Counted from the first letter of the stretch, positions 43,879 through 53,351 are shown. The stretch is 64,000 nt of DNA from Erysipelotrichaceae bacterium (GCA_015059145.1 SVAZ01000004.1:1-64000), one strand, 5' to 3'. Program-made: numbers and translations. Notes: generated by a model from the sequence alone, not told the origin.

Positions 43879-45538
43879 TTACTTTTTCAAAATCATCTAA
43901 TGAAATATAAGGAGATTGTCCATGATATATCTTGTTTTTACATTGATATAGGATATCTCCTTTTTTTTGTAATCTACAGGCAATATCACTTCCAAAAAGC
44001 TTAACTGATGTAGACATATCATTTAAATACAAAGACAATATATCAGCATTACCTAAATCTATTTTACCCAATAATTGCTTATCCCTTAAAACAATTATAA
44101 TTATCATTCCGACCCTAACACCAAATTGAATTAAATAATTAAGCTTTTGAAAAAGCTCTATAGTCATATAGTTTACATTTAAAAAGATAATATGAAAAAT
44201 TGGCTTTATAGTTTCATATTCATTTCCCATTTCATTGATTTTTTTATTTGCCTCAAAAATAGTATCAACATTCAAATATTTTAAAGCTTCAATTCTTCTT
44301 TCATATTCATCAAATGCCTCATCAAAGGAATCTAGCATTCCTCTTTCATTGTTAATGTAATTCATTTTAGTATGTGATAATTTAGTATACTCGTTAAACA
44401 TATCATAAAAATATATACTATTTTGAGAATAACCCTTAAATAAAATACTTGATAATAAGCACCTAACAAACGTCTTAACACCACTTGTATAATCACCAAT
44501 AACTAGAAGAGTTCTACCTAATGATATATCAAGCTCTATACCTTGATTATCTACATCTATTCCAATTACTATTCCCTTATTATTAAGGTGAGCTAGTAAT
44601 ATTGATTTTAAAGTTAAAAGCTTTTTAAATTGATTAGATATTTCAACATTTATAATTAAATCATTTTTAATAAAAAAACAGCACTTATTAAAAAAACCAC
44701 TAATCTCCTTTAGCACACCCTCGCTTTTATGAGGAAGCTTAATAATAAATCTTGATGAGGTATATGATGTTTCAAATGAATCACAAACACAATATATATG
44801 ATTTCTATTAATAAACGACTTTAATTTATCAAACGTTTCTCTATTAATTTCCTGTTGCAGAGTAAAGCTTACCTTTTCCTCATTATCCATTAAAATAGAA
44901 ATTGGAATTTTAGGTATTTTATTCTTTGGAGGATATTTTATCTCTTTAAAATAATATTTAATTTTATTGAATATTGTAATTGGTATATTTTTAAATCTTC
45001 CACCCTTTAAGAAGGCAAATATCTTAAAGTCGACTAAATAAGAAATCCCAATAACAATTATTCCAACAGCAACTAATATTGCTCCTATTTTGCCGCTTAT
45101 AAGCATCAAGCCTTGAAGCACTACTGCAATTATTATTCCACCACCACAGGAAAAGCTATGGTCGTAGCTTTTTAAATATCTAGAATATAATCCCCACGTT
45201 TTTGATAAGATTGATTTGTTATCCATAGCCAATGCATCATACAAGCCCAAATGCGCAAATATAGATAACCCAATGTATATTAGGATACATCCCAAAAAAA
45301 AGATATGATGTAGCTCTATTTTTTTATTAAGCAATAATTTACCAACACTATAGAAAATCACAAATAATAAAATAAAAATAGTAAAATCGCCAAGCAATAA
45401 TGACAGCAATAAATAAAGCTTATCAAAGCCACCAACTCTACCTATCATTAATATTGATACAATACTTAAAACTATTCCAATGGCAATCGATAGATAATTC
45501 TTTTTATCCTCTTTAAGCTTAACCTTATTTTTAGGCAT
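43865..45538 (-). CDS. Divergent FtsK/SpoIIIE homologue with degenerate ATPase site
   Basis: The product (about 557 residues) has four to five N-terminal membrane helices and then a C-terminal part that lines up with the FtsK motor. VIGDYTSGVKTFVRCLLSSI stands in place of the Walker A helix, followed by YFYDMFNEY, EAFDEYERRIEAL, and SLYLNDMSTSVKLFGSDIA before KKGDILYQ. The nucleotide loop GDYTSGVKT (about residues 348-356) has an extra residue compared with GxxxxGK[ST], the Walker B aspartate-glutamate pair is absent (IFLNVNYM), and no DNA-binding gamma domain is present. It is probably a non-motor paralogue, just downstream of RNase J. Confidence 0.75.
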   Translation of the reverse strand: MPKNKVKLKEDKKNYLSIAIGIVLSIVSILMIGRVGGFDKLYLLLSLLLGDFTIFILLFVIFYSVGKLLLNKKIELHHIFFLGCILIYIGLSIFAHLGLYDALAMDNKSILSKTWGLYSRYLKSYDHSFSCGGGIIIAVVLQGLMLISGKIGAILVAVGIIVIGISYLVDFKIFAFLKGGRFKNIPITIFNKIKYYFKEIKYPPKNKIPKIPISILMDNEEKVSFTLQQEINRETFDKLKSFINRNHIYCVCDSFETSYTSSRFIIKLPHKSEGVLKEISGFFNKCCFFIKNDLIINVEISNQFKKLLTLKSILLAHLNNKGIVIGIDVDNQGIELDISLGRTLLVIGDYTSGVKTFVRCLLSSILFKGYSQNSIYFYDMFNEYTKLSHTKMNYINNERGMLDSFDEAFDEYERRIEALKYLNVDTIFEANKKINEMGNEYETIKPIFHIIFLNVNYMTIELFQKLNYLIQFGVRVGMIIIIVLRDKQLLGKIDLGNADILSLYLNDMSTSVKLFGSDIACRLQKKGDILYQCKNKIYHGQSPYISLDDFEKVINHL

Positions 45539-45595
45539 AGTATCACCTCTAAAATATGCTAACAAAAAGAAAGTAAAAAAAAAGAAGAAAATTCA

Positions 45596-47296
45596 CTAAG
45601 AAGTGATTTTCTTCACTAAATCTAAATCTGTAGATATCAATACAGGAATAATGATAGGATTTCTCTTTGTAGATTTATAAATATAATGAGAGATTTCATT
45701 TTTAATTTCAGTTTTAAAATCGCTCCAATTTATAAACTTAGTAGTAAGGAATCTTGAAGCAACAAGCATAAATATTTCCTTAATGCTTTTAATAACATCC
45801 TCATTTTCTCTTGCATAAATAAATCCACGCGAAACAACCTCAGGACCAACTAATACAGTTTTTGTTCTCGGATTAATATTGGCTGTAATAAGTAAAACAC
45901 CGTCATCAGCTAATAGCTCGCGATCACGCATTACCACATCACCAACATCCTTAAATGCCTTACCATCAATATATACCTCACCACATGGTACCTCTGTAGT
46001 AATTCCAATATACTTGGCATTATCAAAGGTTAATACATCACCATTGTCAGCAATGATTATTCTATCGTCATCATAGCCAATACAGTTAGCAACTATACGA
46101 AGTGCATATTGATGCCTATATTCACCAATAATTGGAACAACATACTTAGGCTTTAGGATATTAATCATTTGCTTGATTTCTTCTCTATTAGCACTAGACA
46201 TAGGTAATAGCGTAGGATTAAATTCCTTAACATTACTTGTATAATGGTAAATAATGTCAAGAGTTCGAGCCGCCATTTTTTCAGTACCTAAATATGGCTT
46301 TGTAAGAATAACGATTGTGTCATTTGAATTGATATGAATAAGTCTATCAATTTGCTTAGACATTCTTTGAAGCATGAAATATGGCTCGTGTCTTGCACCC
46401 GCTACTAATACAACTAGATTCTTATCATCATTTTTATTTTTATCATCAATGTATCTTAAATTTGCTAGATTTGCTTGTGGAATATTTAAGAAGCCCAGCT
46501 CGATACCTTGATTAACTATCTTTTGAGTTTTTCTACCAATTATAGCAATCTTCTTATTATGCTGAACTGCTATATCAATAATCAATTGAATTCTTAAAAG
46601 ATCAGATGAGAACGCAGAGAATATTATTCTATTAGTTGCCTGTGAAATAATATTTGTTAATCTAGTCTTAAATTCAAGTATAGTACCTCTACTTTGCTCA
46701 TTGTTAGCACCTAATGATTCAGTCAACAATGCTAATACTCCCTCTTTAGAGAATACAGCAAGAGATCTAATCATATGAGCATAATTTATTTTAGAATTTT
46801 GATCAAAATTATAATTACTTGTATAAATAATATAACCATCTAATGTCTTAATAGCTATACCCAAACACTCAGGTATATTATGGGCAACCTCAAAAAATCT
46901 AATTGTTATGTCCTCACCGAATTTCAATGCTGTCTTTGGAGTAACCTCATAGAACATGCTTTGATCATATTCAAATTCATCATCCTTTAGCCTTTCCTTT
47001 AATACAGCTAAAGTAAATCTAGATCCATAAATCTTAGTTTTAATTTCCTTTAAGAAATGGAAAACACCGCCTATATGATCATCGTGCGCATGTGATAAAA
47101 ATAAGCCTTGAATCTTATCCTTATTTTCCACTAAATATGTGAAATCATTTACAATTGTATCTACACCATACAGCTCAGAGGTAGGATATTTTAGACCACA
47201 GTCTAAGACAAATATTTGATTATCTATTTCTATACAATATAAGTTTTTACCATTCTCTTGAATGCCGCCAAGCGCGAAAAAATTAATTTTGCTCAT
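45596..47296 (-). CDS. rnj: Ribonuclease J
   Basis: RNase J is a beta-CASP metallo-hydrolase with endo- and 5'-3' exonuclease activity in RNA decay and maturation. The 566-residue protein begins MSKINFFALGGIQENGKNLY. It has the zinc motif SHAHDDHIGG near residue 73, a later VAHNIPECLGIAI, the beta-CASP segment and RGFIYARENEDVI near the C-terminus. An AAGGAGG lies 31 bases upstream of the ATG, too far for normal use, so the ribosome site is unclear. It resembles RnjB by context, between dpaA and the FtsK-like gene. Confidence 0.93.
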   Translation of the reverse strand: MSKINFFALGGIQENGKNLYCIEIDNQIFVLDCGLKYPTSELYGVDTIVNDFTYLVENKDKIQGLFLSHAHDDHIGGVFHFLKEIKTKIYGSRFTLAVLKERLKDDEFEYDQSMFYEVTPKTALKFGEDITIRFFEVAHNIPECLGIAIKTLDGYIIYTSNYNFDQNSKINYAHMIRSLAVFSKEGVLALLTESLGANNEQSRGTILEFKTRLTNIISQATNRIIFSAFSSDLLRIQLIIDIAVQHNKKIAIIGRKTQKIVNQGIELGFLNIPQANLANLRYIDDKNKNDDKNLVVLVAGARHEPYFMLQRMSKQIDRLIHINSNDTIVILTKPYLGTEKMAARTLDIIYHYTSNVKEFNPTLLPMSSANREEIKQMINILKPKYVVPIIGEYRHQYALRIVANCIGYDDDRIIIADNGDVLTFDNAKYIGITTEVPCGEVYIDGKAFKDVGDVVMRDRELLADDGVLLITANINPRTKTVLVGPEVVSRGFIYARENEDVIKSIKEIFMLVASRFLTTKFINWSDFKTEIKNEISHYIYKSTKRNPIIIPVLISTDLDLVKKITS

Positions 47297-47375
47297 AACA
47301 ATAAAAATAAAACTTAAAGTCTTATATCCTCCTTCTTCAAAATTTATTTATTTCGAATCGCTTCTATAAATTTAG

Positions 47376-48146
47376 TTAATTGTACACTATATTTTCATTA
47401 TTTTCAATATTTTCCATAAAATTTTTTATAATTTTTGCTGCACTGTAGCTTGCATACTTAGAAGGTATAGCAGATATAATTTCATATTTAATATTATTTT
47501 TAATAACATCATCTATATTAAACCCATATGGAAATGATGCAACATCAATAACTCTACTACCTACTAAATATGAACAATCTATAGGTACAATATTAGGTAT
47601 TGTATTTATAATAATATCATATTTTTCATTTACATTTTCTATAACATTATAGCCTTCTAATCTTGCATATTTAGCTTCTAGCTTGTTAGCTGTATATACA
47701 TCGAAGCTAGAATCTATCGCCTTTAGAAGCTTACATAAATGAAAGCCAATATTTCCATATCCTAATATTAAAACCTTTAAATCTGAAATTTCCGTATCCT
47801 TTTCATGAATTAAATATAATAGTCCCTTAGCTGTAAGAAATGCATTATCACTAACAAAGACATCATCCTTAAGCAGCTCATATAAATCGATTTTATATTC
47901 ATTACAAATATTAATTAGTACAGCATTAGCATTGCCAGTTATTATATATTTTATACAATTTGATTTAATAATATCTAAAATATTTATATTAGTTCCCTTT
48001 ATTATATTATTGTTATCAATTCCACCAAATGGCAATATAAGCCTATCAATACCAATAAAATCTACAAGCTTATCTGATAATATACTATCATTTAGTAATT
48101 GCGATAAATGGGTGTATCGCACGTCACCTTTAATTATTCCAATCAA
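47376..48146 (-). CDS. dpaA: DpaA-like dipicolinate synthase subunit A homologue
   Basis: DpaA/SpoVFA carries the NAD(P) fold of dipicolinate synthase, which makes the spore core chelator. The 256-residue protein has the family order: an N-terminal alpha/beta domain with RLILPFGGID, then TAKGLLYLIHEKD, the Rossmann motif VLILGYGNIGFHLCKLL, DIIINTIPNIV and VIDVASFPYGF. The start is TTG at 48146 behind GGTGG. It is about 40 residues shorter than Bacillus DpaA. No dpaB follows, since RNase J is next, so the enzyme would lack its partner here. Confidence 0.78.
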   Translation of the reverse strand: MIGIIKGDVRYTHLSQLLNDSILSDKLVDFIGIDRLILPFGGIDNNNIIKGTNINILDIIKSNCIKYIITGNANAVLINICNEYKIDLYELLKDDVFVSDNAFLTAKGLLYLIHEKDTEISDLKVLILGYGNIGFHLCKLLKAIDSSFDVYTANKLEAKYARLEGYNVIENVNEKYDIIINTIPNIVPIDCSYLVGSRVIDVASFPYGFNIDDVIKNNIKYEIISAIPSKYASYSAAKIIKNFMENIENNENIVYN

Positions 48147-48170
48147 ATTACCACCATAATAAAATATGAA

Positions 48171-48195
48171 AAAAGGTGGCCATAGGCAACCTTTT
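48171..48195 (-). terminator. Terminator after the CBM20-like gene
   Basis: On the minus strand AAAAGGTTGCC pairs with GGCCACCTTTT with one mismatch, then TTCAT. It lies just past the stop codon at 48203. Confidence 0.6.
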
Positions 48196-48202
48196 AACTC
48201 AT

Positions 48203-48517
48203 TTATTTTGCAAAGTTATTTACTTCTAATTCTATAACCAATCCTTTAGCCGCAACTGCTAAATGGTTAGCAACCTCTGCACCACATTGAGCCTTTTCAA
48301 CATTACTCCAAGACTTACCGTTTAAAAGCTTGAATTCAAATGCTTCTCCAGCAGGAAGCATCTTTGCTAATGTATATTTCTTGCAAGTATCACAATACTC
48401 CATCTTAAGTGCCTTAGCTGCATCCCATGCGCCTAATTGTTGGTTAGAACCAACCAAATATAATTCCTTAGCATATGTATTAACAGTAACATTAAATACA
48501 ACCTTTGTATTAGCCAT
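48203..48517 (-). CDS. Free-standing CBM20-like starch-binding domain
   Basis: The 104-residue protein matches the CBM20 layout: VVFNVTVNTYAKELYLVGSN, QLGAWDAAKALKM, a mid strand after YTLAKMLPAGEAFEFKLL and a SWSNVE segment. CBM20 domains bind alpha-glucans and are usually attached to amylases or kinases. Here there is no enzyme domain, signal peptide or membrane segment, so it would sit in the cytoplasm. A CDTCKK cysteine pair lies in the loop. The gene has its own terminator. No glycogen genes are in the window. Confidence 0.75.
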   Translation of the reverse strand: MANTKVVFNVTVNTYAKELYLVGSNQQLGAWDAAKALKMEYCDTCKKYTLAKMLPAGEAFEFKLLNGKSWSNVEKAQCGAEVANHLAVAAKGLVIELEVNNFAK

Positions 48518-48690
48518 AATATAACCTCACTTTCAAATATATCTATAGTATATATTAAAAATTAATATATAAAAATATAAAAGCGTTTTATTGAATACGC
48601 TTACCTTTAAATCATGCATAAATTATTCATTTTTTACAAAAAATATAATTGCAATGCAATAAAATATGGTAATATTAATATGGTGATATT

Positions 48691-49263
48691 ATGGGATTAA
48701 ACTTTCCAATCAAAAAGCCTGCCAGACAAAAGATAATCAATAAGGCCAATCTAGGAATGGACCTAGAGGGATTAATCAATGAATCTAATACTTATTATTT
48801 AAATAATAATATAGCAGTGATTCATAAAAAGCCTACACCTGTACAAATAGTCAAGGTTGATTATCCAATGCGTAGCAAGGCGGTTATTACAGAGGCTTAT
48901 TATAAGACTCCATCAACTACTGATTATAATGGTATTTACAAAGGAAAATATATAGACTTTGAAGCAAAGGAAAATCACAATAAAACTGCTTTTCCTCTTG
49001 CAAACATCCATCCACATCAAATTGAGCATTTAAAGAATATAATCGCTCATGGTGGTATTGGATTTATGATATTCTCATGGAATGCATATGGTGAATATTA
49101 TATTTTACCCTTTGATATCATTTTAGAGTATTGGAATAATTCTTTATTAGACGGAAGAAAATCAATCCCATATCAAGTGTTTAAGGAGCATGGCTATTTA
49201 ATTAAGGAAGGTTATCTTCCAAGACTTCCTTATTTAAAGGTTATAGATGAAATCTTTTTTTAA
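48691..49263 (+). CDS. recU: Holliday junction resolvase RecU
   Basis: RecU cuts four-way DNA junctions and assists RecA. The 190-residue protein has NRANLGMDLEGLIN-type opening (NKANLGMDLEGLINESN), a conserved HKKPTPVQIVKVDYP, the catalytic nuclease segment GIYKGKYIDFEAKE and TAFPLANIHPHQIEHL. It lacks the longer N-terminal tail of some forms. The start is an ATG after GGTGATATT. It overlaps the penicillin-binding gene by 17 bases, as recU-ponA pair in other Bacillota. Confidence 0.96.
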   Translation: MGLNFPIKKPARQKIINKANLGMDLEGLINESNTYYLNNNIAVIHKKPTPVQIVKVDYPMRSKAVITEAYYKTPSTTDYNGIYKGKYIDFEAKENHNKTAFPLANIHPHQIEHLKNIIAHGGIGFMIFSWNAYGEYYILPFDIILEYWNNSLLDGRKSIPYQVFKEHGYLIKEGYLPRLPYLKVIDEIFF

Positions 49264-51196
49264 AATTGTATTTAGAATACTTACCACATTAATATTTATA
49301 TTTACCGTATTTATCAGCATTGCAGGTGGCTTTATTTTATATAAGGCAAGCAATGCTGATTTATTTTTAAAGCAAGGATATAATACTACTAAAATATATG
49401 ATCAAAATGATAAGCTTATTTCAACTAATAGTATTTATTATTCCTACACCTCTATAAATGATATATCTGATAATATAATAAAGGCATTTATATCAATTGA
49501 GGATAGGGATTTCTATAAGCATAATGGCTTTTCAACAAAGCGTATAATTAAAGCAATTTATAATAATATTGTTAATGATGATATAACTATGGGTGCTTCT
49601 ACTATTACTCAGCAATACATAAAAAATGTTTATCTTAATAATGAACGAACATTAAATAGAAAAATAAATGAGATAGCTCTTGCTATTGAGCTAGAAAAGA
49701 AATATACAAAGGAACAAATACTTGAAGCGTATTTAAATTCTATATTATTTGGGGCAAATATATATGGAATAAAGATGGCTTCTTATTATTACTTCAATAA
49801 GGACCCTTCTAGTCTTTCAATATCAGAGGCTGCATATCTTGCAGGAATGATTCAAGCACCAAATTACTATAATGCTTACAAGAACCCTGAAGCCGCAACT
49901 AAAAGAAAAAATACAGTATTAAGCTGTATGTATGACGAGGGTTATATAAATATAGCTGAATACAATTTAGAAAAAGGAATTAATGTTTCATCCCTATTAT
50001 CAAATAAATCATTAACTGAGGGTACAACATATCTTTCCTCTTATTTAGATTATATTTATGATTCAATTTTAGATTCAGATGAAAATATAAATGAAATACA
50101 TACTTATATTGATTTAGATATTCAAAGAGAGCTATTTAAAATAGTAAACAATGATTACGGATTGTTTAATGATGACAATCTAAATTGTGCCATAGTTGTT
50201 TTGGACAATAAAACATATGGAGTGAAGGCTTTAATTGGCAATAGAGTATTAAAGCAAAAGGTTCTTAACTATGCATACGATGTTAAGCTTCAGCCAGGCT
50301 CTACAATTAAACCTATTTTAGATTACGCTCCAGCCATTGAATATCTATCCTATACTCCTGCAAGCATAATCGTTGATGAGCCATTCACTTATAGTAATGG
50401 TACAGAATTAAAAAATTATGATAATCAGTATTTAGGAAGCATTACACTTAGAAAGGCATTAAGCGATTCAAGAAATATACCTGCATTAAAGCTTTTCATG
50501 CAATTAGGTAGTGAGCGAGCATTCAAATTTGCTAATAATCTAGGAATATATTCAAATAACGTTTATGAAGCGGATGCTATTGGAGGAGCTCAAAATGGAT
50601 ATACACTATTAGAGCTTGCTAATGCATATCAAGCATTTGCAAATTTAGGATATTATAAAAAGGTAAGTGGGATTAAAAATATTAAGTATGTCACATATTC
50701 CTATTACAATGATGAGCTTCCAAAGCTAGCTATGAAGCCAAGTACTGCTTGGCTCATTAATAATATTCTACATGATGTATTTAAGGATTCATCCTATAAT
50801 TTAGAGAATACCTATTTAATGGCTAAAACAGGACAAACAAATTATGATTTAAAAACCTTAGATAAATATAACATACCTTATGGTGCTACAAAGGACTCTC
50901 TATTAATTGGATACACTAAGGATTTAACAATCGGAATATGGGTTGGATATAATACTATATCTAGTAGTAATTATTTAGATAGATATAAAAAGAATATTCC
51001 AAGAAGCATTATGAAGCTTGTTCTTTCTAAATTTGCTTTAGACAATCAATACTACAATATGATAGATGGAATATCAAAGGTTTATATAGAGATTAAAAAT
51101 AATGAGGCCTATTTGGCAAATGATAATGGTTATTATGAATACTTCGTAACCGGAACTGAGCCCCTATCTTATTATAAAAACATTGATATAGCATAA
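49247..51196 (+). CDS. ponA: Class A penicillin-binding protein (PBP1-like)
   Basis: This bifunctional enzyme polymerises and crosslinks peptidoglycan. The 649-residue protein has one N-terminal membrane helix (residues 5-30), the glycosyltransferase 51 domain with EDRDFYKHNGF and TITQQYIKN, then the transpeptidase with LQPGSTIKP (serine nucleophile), SDSRN and KTGQTN. It is shorter than many PBP1 proteins and lacks a long C-terminal extension. It is co-transcribed with recU, and the shared stop region is a bidirectional terminator. Confidence 0.95.
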   Translation: MKSFFKIVFRILTTLIFIFTVFISIAGGFILYKASNADLFLKQGYNTTKIYDQNDKLISTNSIYYSYTSINDISDNIIKAFISIEDRDFYKHNGFSTKRIIKAIYNNIVNDDITMGASTITQQYIKNVYLNNERTLNRKINEIALAIELEKKYTKEQILEAYLNSILFGANIYGIKMASYYYFNKDPSSLSISEAAYLAGMIQAPNYYNAYKNPEAATKRKNTVLSCMYDEGYINIAEYNLEKGINVSSLLSNKSLTEGTTYLSSYLDYIYDSILDSDENINEIHTYIDLDIQRELFKIVNNDYGLFNDDNLNCAIVVLDNKTYGVKALIGNRVLKQKVLNYAYDVKLQPGSTIKPILDYAPAIEYLSYTPASIIVDEPFTYSNGTELKNYDNQYLGSITLRKALSDSRNIPALKLFMQLGSERAFKFANNLGIYSNNVYEADAIGGAQNGYTLLELANAYQAFANLGYYKKVSGIKNIKYVTYSYYNDELPKLAMKPSTAWLINNILHDVFKDSSYNLENTYLMAKTGQTNYDLKTLDKYNIPYGATKDSLLIGYTKDLTIGIWVGYNTISSSNYLDRYKKNIPRSIMKLVLSKFALDNQYYNMIDGISKVYIEIKNNEAYLANDNGYYEYFVTGTEPLSYYKNIDIA

Positions 51197-51224
51197 AAAA
51201 TGACTCGAGTAATCGAGTCATTTT
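51197..51224. terminator. Bidirectional terminator between ponA and the NCS2 permease
   Basis: AAAATGACTCG pairs with CGAGTCATTTT across 6 bases. It serves the convergent ponA and permease genes. Confidence 0.8.
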
Positions 51225-51230
51225 ATATTC

Positions 51231-52853
51231 TTATTGAGTTAAGAAATAAACTAAGAATAATGCAAATACAACAAACATAACTATTGAAACATCGAAAACT
51301 GGCTTTTCTACTGTTTCATCCTTGCATGCCTTAAACTTAATTAAATCACAAATATATACAATCACAGATATAATAACATAAGTAATAATACCTACACCAA
51401 TACCTGTTGTGATTGAATATGAAAGTGGCATCATTATAATAGTTAAGAAGGCTGGAACTGCATTCTTAATAGATTTGAAATCAATATCAACAACACTCTT
51501 CATCATTAATACACCAACATATACTAAGGCACATGCTGCTGCAGCAGATGGAACGAATGCGAATACAGGTAAAATGAAGATTGCTAATAAGAATAATACT
51601 GCAGTAACTAAAGCAGTTAAACCAGTTTTACCACCAGCAGCTACACCAACACCTGATTCAACAAAAGTTGTAACTGTAGATGTACCTAATGCAGCACCTA
51701 CACATGTTGCGATTGAATCTGAATACATAATCTTTGAATAATTAACAGGCTTACCATTTTCATCTAATAAACCAGCATTTGAACAGCAGCCTACACATGT
51801 ACCCATTGTATCAAACATATCAATCATACAGAATGAAATGACTGTAACAATACTAGGCATAATCATGCTACTATTAAAGCCACTAAAGCCCTCTGTAAAT
51901 ATAGCAAAGAATACTCCTCCATTTTCAGGATCCATACTGAAATAATTAGAGAAATTTTCCCAGAACTTCCAAGTTACTCCATCAGTCTTACCTAATAAAA
52001 CATCAATATTTGTAACACCTAAAGGTAAGCCTAAAACTGTTGCTGCTAAAATACCGAATATAACAGCACCCTTTACCTTACAGTGAGATAATATAGCAAT
52101 AACAATTAATCCGAAAATACATACTAATGCTTGACAAGCTGGACCACCATCTTTATATAATTCCCAGTCGCCTAAATTAACTAATGATACTAAAGTGTAA
52201 TCATTATTAACAATAACACTAGCATTTTGGAATCCGATAAATGCAATAAATAAACCAATTCCAACAGGAACAGCAATTCTAATTGCAGCAGGCATTCCTT
52301 CAAAAATCTTTTCTCTTAATGCTATTAATCTTCCCGTACCCTTCTCCTTACCTCCAGGAATAACGGATAATAACAAGAATACTAATCCTGAAATTAAAAC
52401 TAATAATAACGCACTACCTAATGGTAATGACGCACCAGCAAATGCACCTGATGCACCACCAACTAATGCACCTACCGCAGAGTTTAATCCTAAGCCCGGA
52501 GCTTGTGCAAGTGGTAATTTAGCAAGTAATGCCATTAATAATGTACCAATAATTGCACCAAACGCAGTTGCAATAAAAATTGATGACCAGCGAGGATCTG
52601 AAGTACCACCATATAAAATTTGGTTTGGATTTACCGTCAAGATATAAGCCATCGCTAGAAATGTTGCGATACCTGCAATGATTTCAATTCTAATTGAAGA
52701 TCCACTTGCAGTAATGCCAAAAAATTTATCAAATTTTGAGACATTTTTTGCCTTAGGCTCTTCGACTATTGCTTCTTCTTTAGGAGCTTTTTCTTCCTCA
52801 GAAACAACAGGCTCTTCAACCACAGGCTCTACTACTTTTTTTGTTCTTCCCAT
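51231..52853 (-). CDS. NCS2 family purine permease
   Basis: The 540-residue protein has a large set of membrane helices typical of the AzgA/PbuG subgroup: FFGITASGSSIRIEIIAGIATFLAMAYI, then NPNQIL, PGLGLNSAVGA, and a late SVVTTFVESGVG-like stretch (GTSTVTTFVESGVG). These carry adenine, guanine or hypoxanthine with protons. Residues 1-35 are an unusual Val-Pro-Glu-rich repeat (VEPVVEEPVVSEEEK) that other family members lack. The start is an ATG after GGGAGG. No purine riboswitch is visible upstream. Confidence 0.92.
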   Translation of the reverse strand: MGRTKKVVEPVVEEPVVSEEEKAPKEEAIVEEPKAKNVSKFDKFFGITASGSSIRIEIIAGIATFLAMAYILTVNPNQILYGGTSDPRWSSIFIATAFGAIIGTLLMALLAKLPLAQAPGLGLNSAVGALVGGASGAFAGASLPLGSALLLVLISGLVFLLLSVIPGGKEKGTGRLIALREKIFEGMPAAIRIAVPVGIGLFIAFIGFQNASVIVNNDYTLVSLVNLGDWELYKDGGPACQALVCIFGLIVIAILSHCKVKGAVIFGILAATVLGLPLGVTNIDVLLGKTDGVTWKFWENFSNYFSMDPENGGVFFAIFTEGFSGFNSSMIMPSIVTVISFCMIDMFDTMGTCVGCCSNAGLLDENGKPVNYSKIMYSDSIATCVGAALGTSTVTTFVESGVGVAAGGKTGLTALVTAVLFLLAIFILPVFAFVPSAAAACALVYVGVLMMKSVVDIDFKSIKNAVPAFLTIIMMPLSYSITTGIGVGIITYVIISVIVYICDLIKFKACKDETVEKPVFDVSIVMFVVFALFLVYFLTQ

Positions 52854-52952
52854 ATTATTAGGAAACCTCCCTTTCGTATATTAACTATCTTTAGTATACA
52901 ATAATAAAAGCGTTTTCTCAATATGGCAAATAATAATTTTTGACATGTTTAT

Positions 52953-53351
52953 TTACTTTTCAATATTTATAAAAACAACCTTTTTATTAAGTAAAGCATA
53001 GCGAACCTTATATCTTTTCAATTTAGACAAATAAAAATAAGATAATGTTCTTTTAGCATACTTAATTTTATTTATTGGATCGTATATCTCAACAGTTAAA
53101 AATTTATTTGATACAACAAGGTCACCTAAAGGTAAGCTATCCTTTTCTATATATTTTGAATAGGCATATCCTCGAATACCTTTAATTAAAGATAAAAATA
53201 ATACAATCAAAACCATAAACAAAAATAAAGCCCCTAGGTATTTCTTTGTTACAAATATCATCCCAAAGATTAATGTCACTATAATACTGATAAATATACA
53301 CAGCACTATAAGCTTTATCTTCGAACTAAAATTATAAATGCTCTTAATCAT
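52953..53351 (-). CDS. Small membrane protein of unknown function
   Basis: The 132-residue protein has two membrane helices (about residues 13-33 and 38-58). A basic soluble part follows, with PLGDLVVSNKFLTVEIYDPINKIKYAKRTLSYF and YALLNKKVVFINIEK, suggesting a small beta domain on the cytoplasmic side. The positive-inside rule fits. I recognise no family. It stands between the purine permease and a coiled protein, both on the same strand but with no evident operon link. Confidence 0.5.
   Translation of the reverse strand: MIKSIYNFSSKIKLIVLCIFISIIVTLIFGMIFVTKKYLGALFLFMVLIVLFLSLIKGIRGYAYSKYIEKDSLPLGDLVVSNKFLTVEIYDPINKIKYAKRTLSYFYLSKLKRYKVRYALLNKKVVFINIEK

Noticed and set aside
48590-48620. Hairpin AAGCGT...ACGCTT before recU as a terminator
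   Set aside because: It could end a minus-strand transcript, but no minus-strand gene lies upstream of it, so I could not assign it.
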